A DNA stretch of 6,102 bases from Betaproteobacteria bacterium UBA2293 (GCA_002345845.1 DDWF01000277.1:1-6102), one strand, 5' to 3'. Shown: positions 1 to 5,234, counted from the stretch's first letter. The notes: generated by a model from the letters alone, not told the origin. A program made the numbers and translations.

Positions 1-1
1 G

Positions 2-157
2 GTCGGCAAGGGCACCGGCCTCGGCTTGTCGCTGTCCTACGGCGTCATCCAGAAGCACCACGGGCGAATCGAGGTCGCCAGTACGGTCGGCCAGGGCAGC
101 ACCTTCCGCATCACCTTGCCGGTGCGCCATGTCGAGCGGGCCGGCGGCGGCCAGTAA
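2..157 (+). CDS. Sensor histidine kinase, C-terminal end (partial)
   Basis: The window opens inside a reading frame that ends with TAA at 155-157. The visible 51 residues are the end of a GHKL-type ATPase domain. A G2-box (GTGLGLS) lies near the window edge, then a segment reading YGVIQKHHGRIEV, then the closing strand pattern GQGSTFRITLPV. This is the usual C-terminus of two-component sensor kinases, where the G2 box helps close the lid over ATP. The enzyme would autophosphorylate a histidine upstream of this domain and pass the phosphate to a response regulator. The sensor part, H-box and N-box lie outside the window, so signal and partner cannot be named. The GLGLSLSYGVIQKHHG style is common in PAS-containing kinases. 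No receiver domain follows, so the protein ends with the kinase core plus a short Gly-rich tail. Family call sure; specific role unknown. Confidence 0.9.
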   Translation, partial: VGKGTGLGLSLSYGVIQKHHGRIEVASTVGQGSTFRITLPVRHVERAGGGQ

Positions 158-164
158 GCGTCGC

Positions 165-256
165 CTTGTCGCATAGTCGACAGGAGGGGATTGGCTAGTG
201 CACTGAATCGACAGCGTTTTTTTCTGGCGCCGCTCTTGCTTCGAGCCTTGCCATGA
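165..256 (+). promoter_or_regulatory. Leader of the Fe-S protein gene: hairpin, strong SD-like run and possible 21-codon coupled ORF
   Basis: A small hairpin (TGTCG 167-171 with CGACA 178-182, extendable to 165-184, six-base loop) is followed by an excellent Shine-Dalgarno-like run, AGGAGGGG at 182-189. This run is over 60 bases from the ATG at 253, so it cannot serve that start directly. A TTG at 191 opens a 21-codon frame that ends in TGA at 254-256, overlapping the ATG of the Fe-S gene as ATGA, the classic layout for translational coupling. The Fe-S gene itself has only a weak GAG at 243-245. Against the idea, the run sits only about three bases from the TTG, closer than usual, and the start is not ATG. 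The sequence facts are direct; the leader function is inference. Confidence 0.25.
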
Positions 257-1608
257 AAACGCATCTCGACTGGTCGGCCTACGACACCTACGGCATGGGC
301 GATGCCTATGCCGGCATCCCGGCGAGCGGCGGCAACTACGCCAAGGCCGTCGCCGTCTGCATGAACAACCACCAGTGCCAGCGCGACGGCAAGGGCGTGA
401 TGTGCCCGAGCTACCGCATCACCGGCGATCCGGCGCATTCCACCGGCGCCCGCGTCAAGGCCTTCAAGGCGGCGCTGAACGGCGAGTTGACGCAAAATCC
501 GGGCGAGCATCCCTTCGTCCATCCCGACCTGGCGGCGGCGATGGACCTCTGCGTCTCCTGCAAGGGCTGCAAGAAGGAATGCCCGAGTTCGGTCGACATG
601 ACCCTGATCAAGACCGAATACCTGGCGCAACGCAACGAACAACAGGGCCTGTCGCGCCGCGCCCGGCTATTCGGCGGCCTGCCGCAGTGGCTGCACCGCT
701 GGCGGCGGCCACTGGGCTGGCTCGTTGCCTGGCGCAACGCCGCGCCGTGGCTGGCCCGCCTGGCTGAACGCTGGCTCGGCGTCGCCGCTGCCCGGCCGAT
801 TCCGCTGCCAGCGCCGCAAGCCTTCGCTGCCACGGCAGCGGCCAGCACGGCGCCGCGCGGCAAGGTCATCCTTTTCGTCGATACCTTCAGCCACTACTAC
901 ACGCCGGATGTCGCCGAAGCTGCCCAGCGGGTGCTGACTGCTGGCGGCTATGCCGTCGAAGTCCTGCGCCCGGCCGCTGACGACGGTGAGCCGGAGCGCC
1001 CGCTGTGCTGTGGCCGCACTTACCTGTCACAAGGCATGGTCGATGCGGCCAAGCAGGAAGGCCGGCGGGTGATGGCGGCGCTAGCCCCGGCATTGGCCGC
1101 AGGAACGCCCATCGTCGGCCTCGAGCCCTCCTGCCTGCTGGCGCTGCGTGACGAGTTCTACAGCCTGTCGCTCGGCCCGGCGGTCGGCCAGCTCGGCAAG
1201 CAGGCCTTCCTGTTCGAGGAATTTCTCATGCGCGAAGGCAACAAGGGCCTGAAACTACCGCTCAAGCCGCTGCCCGGCGGCAAGGCCGTGGTGCACGGTC
1301 ACTGCCATCAGAAAGCCTTCGGCGCCATGAAGTCGATGAAGAAGGTGCTCGGCTGGATACCGGACTTCGAGTTCGACATCGTCGATGCCAGTTGCTGTGG
1401 CATGTCCGGCAGCTTCGGGCTGGAAGCCGAGCATGTCGAAGCCTCGAAAAAAATGGGTGAGCTGGCCTTGCTGCCGGCGGTGCGTGCCGCCGCCGAAGAC
1501 GCCATCATCGTCGCCGATGGCTTCTCCTGCCGCCACCAGATCAAGGACGGTACCGGTCGCGACGCCGTGCACGTCGCCGTCCTGCTTGATCGGGCGCTGG
1601 CTGGTTAA
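253..1608 (+). CDS. (Fe-S)-binding protein with ferredoxin and two CCG domains (GlpC/lactate-dehydrogenase-subunit type)
   Basis: This is a 451-residue soluble electron-transfer protein. Ferredoxin-type cysteines sit at C36, C42, C51 (CPS) and C100-x2-C103-x2-C106-x3-C110-P, enough for about two 4Fe-4S clusters. A Trp/Arg-rich linker (about 140-190) follows. Two cysteine-rich CCG-type domains come next: CCG at 252-254 with a Cys at 294 (EPSC), then HGHCHQK (C351) and SCCGMSGSFG (C381, C382). These domains occur in GlpC, heterodisulfide reductase subunits and the C-terminal half of fused FAD/Fe-S 2-hydroxyacid dehydrogenases. By analogy it would take electrons from a flavoprotein oxidising a 2-hydroxy acid and pass them to the quinone pool or another carrier; substrate unknown. 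The FAD domain is absent: the frame is open upstream only to a TAG at 196-198 and has no other start, so ATG 253 is secure. No helix suggests membrane insertion. The gene follows a kinase in the same direction and has no FAD partner in view. Confidence 0.85.
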   Translation: MKTHLDWSAYDTYGMGDAYAGIPASGGNYAKAVAVCMNNHQCQRDGKGVMCPSYRITGDPAHSTGARVKAFKAALNGELTQNPGEHPFVHPDLAAAMDLCVSCKGCKKECPSSVDMTLIKTEYLAQRNEQQGLSRRARLFGGLPQWLHRWRRPLGWLVAWRNAAPWLARLAERWLGVAAARPIPLPAPQAFAATAAASTAPRGKVILFVDTFSHYYTPDVAEAAQRVLTAGGYAVEVLRPAADDGEPERPLCCGRTYLSQGMVDAAKQEGRRVMAALAPALAAGTPIVGLEPSCLLALRDEFYSLSLGPAVGQLGKQAFLFEEFLMREGNKGLKLPLKPLPGGKAVVHGHCHQKAFGAMKSMKKVLGWIPDFEFDIVDASCCGMSGSFGLEAEHVEASKKMGELALLPAVRAAAEDAIIVADGFSCRHQIKDGTGRDAVHVAVLLDRALAG

Positions 1609-1823
1609 ACACAGCGTTGTCGCCCGAATCGGCGAGATTCGGTGGTCGGCGTGACTTCCTTTACTCTTTCCGAAGGAAGGAATTCTCGACGATGCATCTG
1701 TCGTTACCTTGGATGCTCGCCTGTCGGATTCTTTTACACTCCAATCGCGAAGCGCCCGAATCGAACAAGGTTGAAGTTCCCCAAACCGTTGCATGACAAA
1801 GGTTTGAGAAATTACTTTTGCAT
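1609..1823. other. Non-coding region between the Fe-S gene and the PEP-CTERM promoter
   Basis: No plausible gene is seen here; the short open frames across it lack family signatures. It holds a perfect hairpin, CCGAATC 1624-1630 and GATTCGG 1636-1642 with a five-base loop. A second inverted repeat follows, CTTCCTT 1655-1661 and AAGGAAG 1673-1679 with an eleven-base loop. Neither is followed by a T run, so neither is a convincing intrinsic terminator for the Fe-S gene. CTGTCG also occurs twice, in ATCTGTCGTT and GCCTGTCGGA. Composition is visibly less GC-rich than the Fe-S gene. Since a sigma-54 type promoter lies at 1824-1839, this is where an enhancer-binding activator would be expected to bind. 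Confidence 0.6.
1621..1763. repeat. 11-base direct repeat with an inverted half-copy upstream of the sigma-54 promoter
   Basis: CGCCCGAATCG occurs at 1621-1631 and again, identically, at 1753-1763. The core CCGAATC is also present in reverse complement (GATTCGG) at 1636-1642, making the first copy one arm of a perfect dyad. Relative to a start site expected near 1850, the dyad lies about 220 bases upstream and the second copy about 90 bases upstream. That is a normal range for enhancer-binding proteins acting on sigma-54 promoters. An exact 11-mer repeated within 150 bases is unlikely by chance, but the second copy has no clear dyad partner. The repeat is seen; the regulatory role is inferred. 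Confidence 0.35.
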
Positions 1824-1839
1824 TGGACCGGTTTTTGCT
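1824..1839 (+). promoter_or_regulatory. Sigma-54 (RpoN) -24/-12 promoter of the PEP-CTERM gene
   Basis: The stretch TGGACCGGTTTTTGCT matches the -24/-12 consensus TGGCACR-N4-TTGCW at all but two specified positions. The invariant GG (1825-1826) and GC (1837-1838) are separated by exactly ten bases. The start of transcription would fall near 1850, leaving a leader of about 50 bases before the ATG at 1902. PEP-CTERM genes in Zoogloea-like betaproteobacteria are known to be controlled by RpoN with the PrsK/PrsR two-component pair, which fits. Neither regulator can be identified in this window. Confidence 0.6.
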
Positions 1840-1887
1840 TTTCCACTCCCCAAGGTGCGTTGCGCCTTTTGACAATTCAATTCATTG

Positions 1888-1894
1888 AAAGAGG
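1888..1894 (+). promoter_or_regulatory. Ribosome binding site fixing the PEP-CTERM start
   Basis: AAAGAGG ends seven bases before the ATG at 1902. It picks this start over the in-frame ATG at 1818, which lies upstream of the inferred transcription start and would put 28 non-signal-like residues before the signal peptide. Confidence 0.75.
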
Positions 1895-1901
1895 AACCAC
1901 A

Positions 1902-2630
1902 ATGAAGCATTCACGTCTTCGGAGTTCATGCATTGCTGCGTTATTCGGTTTGCTGGTCGCGGGCAACGCTTCCGCAGCGCTGCTTGACGCATTCTCAAAC
2001 GGGGGGTTTGAGGGCTACGTCGGTGACAAGAATAGTTTCAATAGTGCCGTGCCACCGGGCTGGTCAACGACGGCAGGGACTCCCGACGTGTTCAACGCCG
2101 GTACGACCATGAACGGCTTTGCTTGGAAATCGAGTAGCACCGGCGGTGACTTTCTTCACGGCATTGGCTGGGATGGCCGCAGCTCTCCGTATGTGGAAAG
2201 TGCGCTACAGGTCGGCCTGTCGGGGCTGGTCATTGGTAAGCAATATGAAATCTCGTTCGAACAAAGTATCAGTAACAGCGCTTTCTCCGAGGGTGGTGGC
2301 TATTGGGAAATTGTTTTTGGTACTGAAAGCCAGAATGGCGCAATGATGAATTTGCCGGCACTGGGTGTTGCTTCTGACTGGATCTGGCAAACATTGATCT
2401 TTACCGCAACGAGCGAAATTCAAACGCTTGAGGTTATCGCCCACAGCAATCCTGCTACCAGCAGCTTGCGCGCAGATCTGGGCATTGACAGTTTCTTCTT
2501 GGGCGATCCTGGTACCAATCCTGACAATCCGCCACCCACCGGTACGGTCCCCGAACCGCTGACTCTTGCGCTGCTCGGTATTGGTTTTGCAGGTCTGGTA
2601 GCCAGCCGACGCAAAGCCGCTATTCAGTAA
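1902..2630 (+). CDS. PEP-CTERM sorting domain protein (secreted)
   Basis: This is a 242-residue exported protein. A signal peptide is clear: basic MKHSRLR start, hydrophobic core about 11-20, and likely cleavage after NASA (residue 25). The C-terminus is a textbook PEP-CTERM signal: VPEP at 216-219, a hydrophobic helix to about 234, then a basic ASRRKAA tail. In such systems an exosortase (EpsH/XrtA type) cuts at the signal and the protein is released or attached to the exopolysaccharide matrix. The middle (about 27-202) starts NGGFEG and ends in an IDSFFLGD strand. It alternates polar and hydrophobic strands and is rich in Gly, Ser, Trp and aromatics, resembling carbohydrate-binding jelly-roll domains of matrix proteins; that assignment is inference. 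A Pro/Asn/Asp-rich spacer (202-215) precedes the sorting signal. The mature part lacks cysteine. It is monocistronic, behind a sigma-54 type promoter and before a strong terminator. No exosortase lies nearby, as is usual for scattered PEP-CTERM targets. A role in floc or biofilm matrix is plausible. Confidence 0.92.
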   Translation: MKHSRLRSSCIAALFGLLVAGNASAALLDAFSNGGFEGYVGDKNSFNSAVPPGWSTTAGTPDVFNAGTTMNGFAWKSSSTGGDFLHGIGWDGRSSPYVESALQVGLSGLVIGKQYEISFEQSISNSAFSEGGGYWEIVFGTESQNGAMMNLPALGVASDWIWQTLIFTATSEIQTLEVIAHSNPATSSLRADLGIDSFFLGDPGTNPDNPPPTGTVPEPLTLALLGIGFAGLVASRRKAAIQ

Positions 2631-2653
2631 CGGTTTCTGCTCAAGACTAAAAG

Positions 2654-2681
2654 GCCCGCCGGCTTAAGGCGGGCTTTTTTT
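2654..2681. terminator. Rho-independent terminator, probably bidirectional
   Basis: A perfect seven-pair GC-rich stem (GCCCGCC 2654-2660, GGCGGGC 2668-2674) with a seven-base loop is followed by seven T (2675-2681), 23 bases after the PEP-CTERM stop. On the minus strand the same stem is followed by four T (A run at 2649-2652). It can therefore also end the converging transcript of the minus-strand genes, whose last stop is at 2711. Confidence 0.9.
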
Positions 2682-2710
2682 CTGTAACGAATCCGTGACT
2701 TTGAATAGCG

Positions 2711-2989
2711 TTAGCGGTTCTCGGAAGGCTGCCGCACGAAAACCATGCCGAAGGCGCCAATCGACACGACATGGCCATTGACCGTGGTGTACGAGGCGAC
2801 ACCCAGTGGGTGATATGTGGAGGTGAAGGCCGTCAGTGCGCCGATACCGAGCAGGCCGGCGAGCGGGCTGCGCTCGGCGACGGCGCTGCGGATCTCGGCT
2901 CGGTGCTTTTCAGGAGAAGGGTTTAGGACAAAGGCGGCAACAGCAATGGCCGCGCCGACGGCGGCCGAAATCAGGGAATTCCTGGACAT
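2711..2989 (-). CDS. Small membrane-anchored protein of unknown function
   Basis: This is a 92-residue protein. One hydrophobic helix lies near the N-terminus (about 5-22, ISAAVGAAIAVAAFVL), followed by NPSPEKHRAEIRSAVAERSPLAG. A Gly/Ala/Thr-rich half follows, with GIGALTAFTSTYHPLGVASYTTV and an ending GAFGMVFVRQ. I recognise this pattern as a recurrent small bacterial protein but cannot name a characterised family. The N-terminal helix could be an uncleaved anchor or a signal sequence. An ATG 12 bases upstream (at 3001) is possible, but GAGG at 2996-2999 is spaced six bases from the ATG at 2989 and favours the shorter form. It follows the 161-residue membrane protein by 43 bases on the same strand, so the two are probably co-transcribed, and ends just before the shared terminator. 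Probably a real gene; function unknown. Confidence 0.7.
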   Translation of the reverse strand: MSRNSLISAAVGAAIAVAAFVLNPSPEKHRAEIRSAVAERSPLAGLLGIGALTAFTSTYHPLGVASYTTVNGHVVSIGAFGMVFVRQPSENR

Positions 2990-2995
2990 GGCGGA

Positions 2996-2999
2996 CCTC
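2996..2999 (-). promoter_or_regulatory. Shine-Dalgarno GAGG choosing the start of the 92-residue protein
   Basis: On the minus strand GAGG is followed by six bases and then the ATG at 2989-2987. It overlaps the alternative upstream ATG at 3001, which has no comparable site, so the internal ATG is preferred. Confidence 0.55.
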
Positions 3000-3032
3000 A
3001 TGGGAAACGCCCAAGTCTAAACGAAGGCGGCC

Positions 3033-3518
3033 TTAGTGCGCGTTGGCCTCGCTGCGCATCAGTGCGAAGACGACGGTCAGGCCAAAGGCCACGAGCAGTA
3101 ACCACTTGGCAGTGGCGCTGCCGGTGGCGAGCAGGTAGGGCCAAGTGATGGCAAAACGCGGTACCTCGCTCAGCCACCAGTGACAGGCGTTCTCTGTGAC
3201 ATCGAAAGCCGCCGCCAGAGGCAGGGCCCAGGTCGCCCAGCGTCGGCCGGCGGCGCCCAGCGCCTGAAAAACCTGCGTGCGTTGGGCGAGCAGGTAGCCA
3301 AACAGGGCGTAGCTCAGCAACAGCAGGCAATCCATCGGCAGGTGGGCACGGAAGCGCTGCAACTGCTCGGGCGACCAGAAATGGATCACTTCGCCGAAGG
3401 CTCGCGGCGTGAAGGCGAACTGTAGCGCCAGCGCACTCGGCGTCAGCGGCGCCAGATACCAGGCGATGCCGCCAGCGAGGGCGGCCGTGGCTAGGCCGCT
3501 AAGCCAGACGAGGCGCAT
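3033..3518 (-). CDS. Uncharacterised four-helix integral membrane protein
   Basis: This is a 161-residue protein with about four hydrophobic segments (roughly 3-23, 61-79, 93-108 and 134-154), most likely in the inner membrane. The stretch between helices 1 and 2 is amphipathic (FTPRAFGEVIHFWSPEQLQRF) and may pack on the membrane face. A polar cluster DVTENACHWW (106-115) falls at the end of helix 3. Charged Asp106 and Glu109 next to Asn, His and two Trp inside or at the edge of the membrane look like a functional site, for example for a metal, heme or lipid headgroup, but nothing proves this. I do not recognise a named family. The start is uncertain: ATG at 3518 is chosen, while an in-frame TTG at 3530 would add four residues, and neither has a clear ribosome binding site. 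It lies 51 bases after the dehalogenase-like SDR and 43 bases before the next small gene, suggesting an operon. Confidence 0.75.
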   Translation of the reverse strand: MRLVWLSGLATAALAGGIAWYLAPLTPSALALQFAFTPRAFGEVIHFWSPEQLQRFRAHLPMDCLLLLSYALFGYLLAQRTQVFQALGAAGRRWATWALPLAAAFDVTENACHWWLSEVPRFAITWPYLLATGSATAKWLLLVAFGLTVVFALMRSEANAH

Positions 3519-3569
3519 GACGATCGGCAAGGTCGGCAGCGGAGCAGGCAGAAGGCTGCGCCGGCAGGC

Positions 3570-4250
3570 TCAGCGACCCACCCAGCCGCCGCAGACCGGA
3601 AACACCTGGCCGACAAAGCAGTCGGCCGCGCTGCTGCACAAGTAGGCAGCAAAAAGCGCATCCTCGCGTGCCGAAACCAGCCGTCCCAGCGGCACCTCGC
3701 GCGCCAGCCGCTCCTGGAAGCGGGGGTCTGCCTGCACTTCCGGTGGAAAGTAGGTCGGATTCTCGACAAAGTTCTGGGCAATCGCATTGACCTGCACGTT
3801 GTGCGCCGCCAGTTCCACGCCGACCGCCTGCACATAGGCCAGTTGCGCCCCACGCGCCGCGCTGTAGGTGGAACGGTTCTTCATGCCGCGCAAGGCCGAG
3901 GCGCTGCCTATCACCAGAATCTTGCCCAGGCGCCGCGCGATCATCGCCGGCGCGGCGGCAGCCAGCAGTCGGGGCAGCGGATCAACCAGTGACGCAAAGA
4001 CCTGCCGCCATTCGCCCTCGGACACCTCGACCGCCGGCGTGCCCGGCGCCTTGAGCGCCAGGTTGGCGACCAGAATATCGAAAGACCCGGCCGCCTGAAC
4101 GACCCGCGCCGGCGCCGCCGGATCGCTCAGTTCTTCCGTGCTGGCGACGACATCGCCACCCTGCTCACGAAAAACCTCGCACAGCACTGGCCCCATGAAT
4201 TCCTCCGCCTGGGTGACGAGAATCCGCTTGCCGCTCAATACGTTTTGCAT
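3570..4250 (-). CDS. Halohydrin dehalogenase-like SDR protein (HHDH family)
   Basis: This is a 226-residue SDR-fold protein that departs from true dehydrogenases in the way halohydrin (haloalcohol) dehalogenases do. The N-terminal TGxxxGxG nucleotide loop is replaced by T13-QAEE-F18-M-G20, the family motif T-x4-F-x-G. The catalytic triad is S116-x12-Y129-x3-R133, with Arg in place of the usual SDR Lys. Both motifs together are the published fingerprint of this family. The segment IAQNFVENPTYFP (157-169) corresponds to the halide-site region of HheB/HheC, and the end (GRLVSAREDALFAAYL, VGQVFPVCGGW) also matches family style. Known members convert vicinal haloalcohols to epoxides with halide release, and can reverse this with azide, cyanide or nitrite; they need no cofactor. 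Similarity from memory seems closest to B- or D-type enzymes, but I cannot assign a subtype. GGAG at 4258-4261 lies seven bases before the ATG. Two membrane-protein genes follow closely. The natural substrate is unknown, and a non-dehalogenase role remains possible. Confidence 0.82.
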   Translation of the reverse strand: MQNVLSGKRILVTQAEEFMGPVLCEVFREQGGDVVASTEELSDPAAPARVVQAAGSFDILVANLALKAPGTPAVEVSEGEWRQVFASLVDPLPRLLAAAAPAMIARRLGKILVIGSASALRGMKNRSTYSAARGAQLAYVQAVGVELAAHNVQVNAIAQNFVENPTYFPPEVQADPRFQERLAREVPLGRLVSAREDALFAAYLCSSAADCFVGQVFPVCGGWVGR

Positions 4251-4337
4251 GGCTGGTCTCCGGTTGGCTGTGATACGACGAAGTATGCCTCGTCCCGCGC
4301 CCGCATGTGTGCCAAGCGCCAGCCCGCGCGCCGCCGC

Positions 4338-4508
4338 TCAGTCGGCTTCCAGCAGTTCCTTGAAGTGGCCGTGCTAGGTATCGTTACGCGTGGCCGTCTT
4401 GCCTGTCGGGTCCGGTGTGCGATAAGTCAGCGCAATGCGGAAGCGGCCGCCTTCCCGCCCGGCAAACTCGCTGCTGGCACCGCTTTGCCTGGCCGGCGCA
4501 CTGCCCGG
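4338..4508 (-). pseudogene. Relic of an SRPBCC/AHSA1-family gene (N-terminus lost, two in-frame stops)
   Basis: Reading on directly in frame after the DHFR-like gene's stop gives about 13 unremarkable residues. Then, from 4469 down, comes EFAGREGGRFRIALTYRTP, followed by DPTGKTATRNDT, a TAG at 4374-4376, HGHFKELLEAD, and TGA at 4338-4340. This matches, from memory, the central part of AHSA1-like SRPBCC proteins, which read like EFDAREGGxFRxSLTY, then a GKT segment, then DTYxGRFVELVP. The TAG sits exactly where Tyr is common (one base from TAC or TAT). The start and the C-terminal half of the roughly 150-residue domain are missing, so it cannot encode a working protein. SRPBCC and DHFR-like genes are often neighbours, which supports a former intact gene here. 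No trace of the missing parts is seen in 4251-4337, which holds only the leader of the downstream gene. Confidence 0.6.
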
Positions 4509-5060
4509 TCAAGCACCATGGATGACACGATAGCGACTTTGCACAAAACCGAAGTCGAATGTGCGCGTTCCTTCATGCACAAGGCGCACCGCGGACGGAA
4601 GCGGCCCGAACAGTCGCTTGCCGGCACCCAGCAGGACGGGAATGGTGGTGATGGTGACGTCGTCGATCAGGCCGGCGGCCAAAAAACTCTGGATCGTTAG
4701 GCCGCCATCGACATAAACCTTCCCGGCGCCGCGTGCGGTCAGTCCGGCGACAAGTTCTGGCGGCGTCTCGCGCGAGGCCGTGACGACTGGCGGCAGATGC
4801 AGCGGCACAAGAATATCCCGATGACTCAGAACTACCACCGGCATCGCACCGTAAGGCCAGGACTCGAAGCCTAGAACCTGATCGAAGGTATTGCGCCCCA
4901 TCACCAAGACATCAACATCGGCCATGAACGCACCATAGCCACAATCTTCCCCCAGTGGCACAGCCCGGTTCGCCTCGCTCAACCAATCGATGCTGCCGTC
5001 GTCGCGGGCGATGAAGCCGTCAAGGCTGGTGGCGATGAACACGGAACATCTGACGGGCAT
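4509..5060 (-). CDS. Dihydrofolate reductase family protein (RibD C-terminal domain type)
   Basis: This is a 183-residue single-domain protein of the fold shared by DHFR and the RibD reductase domain. The N-terminus CSVFIATSLDGFIARDDGSIDWL (5-27) is the classic first strand and loop of YyaP/YwjB-type members. VLVMGRNTFD (51-60) supplies the MGR-T NADPH-binding motif. VYVDGGLTIQSFLAAGLIDD (115-134) and ITTIPVLLGAGKRLFG (137-152) are the usual closing motifs for phosphate binding and the last strands. These proteins are presumed NAD(P)H-dependent reductases; true DHFR or riboflavin activity is not established for this group. The start at 5060 is chosen because GAAGGA (5067-5072) lies six bases upstream; an in-frame ATG at 5138 would add 26 residues without similarity to the family. 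The SRPBCC relic follows in the same frame immediately after the stop, so the two genes were probably once a pair. Confidence 0.9.
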   Translation of the reverse strand: MPVRCSVFIATSLDGFIARDDGSIDWLSEANRAVPLGEDCGYGAFMADVDVLVMGRNTFDQVLGFESWPYGAMPVVVLSHRDILVPLHLPPVVTASRETPPELVAGLTARGAGKVYVDGGLTIQSFLAAGLIDDVTITTIPVLLGAGKRLFGPLPSAVRLVHEGTRTFDFGFVQSRYRVIHGA

Positions 5061-5234
5061 GGCTGATCCTTCAAGGGGGGTGACGGGGGGCTGCACTTGG
5101 CGCGGAAAACAAGGTGCCAAAGCTTCATAACGATTCAACGTCAGGTGAGCGTTACCGCGCGGTTTTATCGTGCAGCGTTCAATGACAGAAGGATGCGAGG
5201 TTGAGTGCCGGGTTGGGCCAACTTCGCGTCGTGC

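Noticed and set aside
37..642. Long open frame on the minus strand (201 codons) across the kinase end and the Fe-S gene start
   Set aside because: It is antisense to two clearly real genes, shows no family signature and has the Arg/Ala-rich make-up typical of shadow frames in GC-rich DNA.
1255..1875. Minus-strand open frame of 206 codons over the Fe-S gene end and the region before the PEP-CTERM gene
   Set aside because: Its translation mirrors the antisense of the conserved CCG domain, then non-coding DNA with promoter-like elements; no recognisable domain.
1818..1901. Upstream ATG extending the PEP-CTERM protein by 28 residues
   Set aside because: It overlaps the -24/-12 promoter, lies before the expected transcript start and would bury the signal peptide; the GAGG before 1902 is well placed.
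4266..4290. ATAC...GTAT inverted arms in the leader of the dehalogenase-like gene, considered as an operator
   Set aside because: Only four-base arms with a six-base unpaired centre; expected by chance, and no regulator is nearby.
4245..4700. Plus-strand open frame of 151 codons across the SRPBCC relic and the end of the DHFR-like gene
   Set aside because: It lies opposite a real gene and a recognisable relic, and its translation shows no domain.
5154..5166. Palindrome ACCGCGCGGT followed by TTTT, considered as a terminator
   Set aside because: The T run is on the plus strand, where no gene needs ending; the palindrome has no proper loop, and on the minus strand it is not followed by T.
5133..5222. 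Integron attC-like ends (ATTCAAC near 5133 and GTTGAGT/GTTGGGC near 5200-5218) between the hydratase and the DHFR-like gene
   Set aside because: The outer seven bases nearly pair, but the inner arms are not complementary and no cassette structure or integrase is seen.
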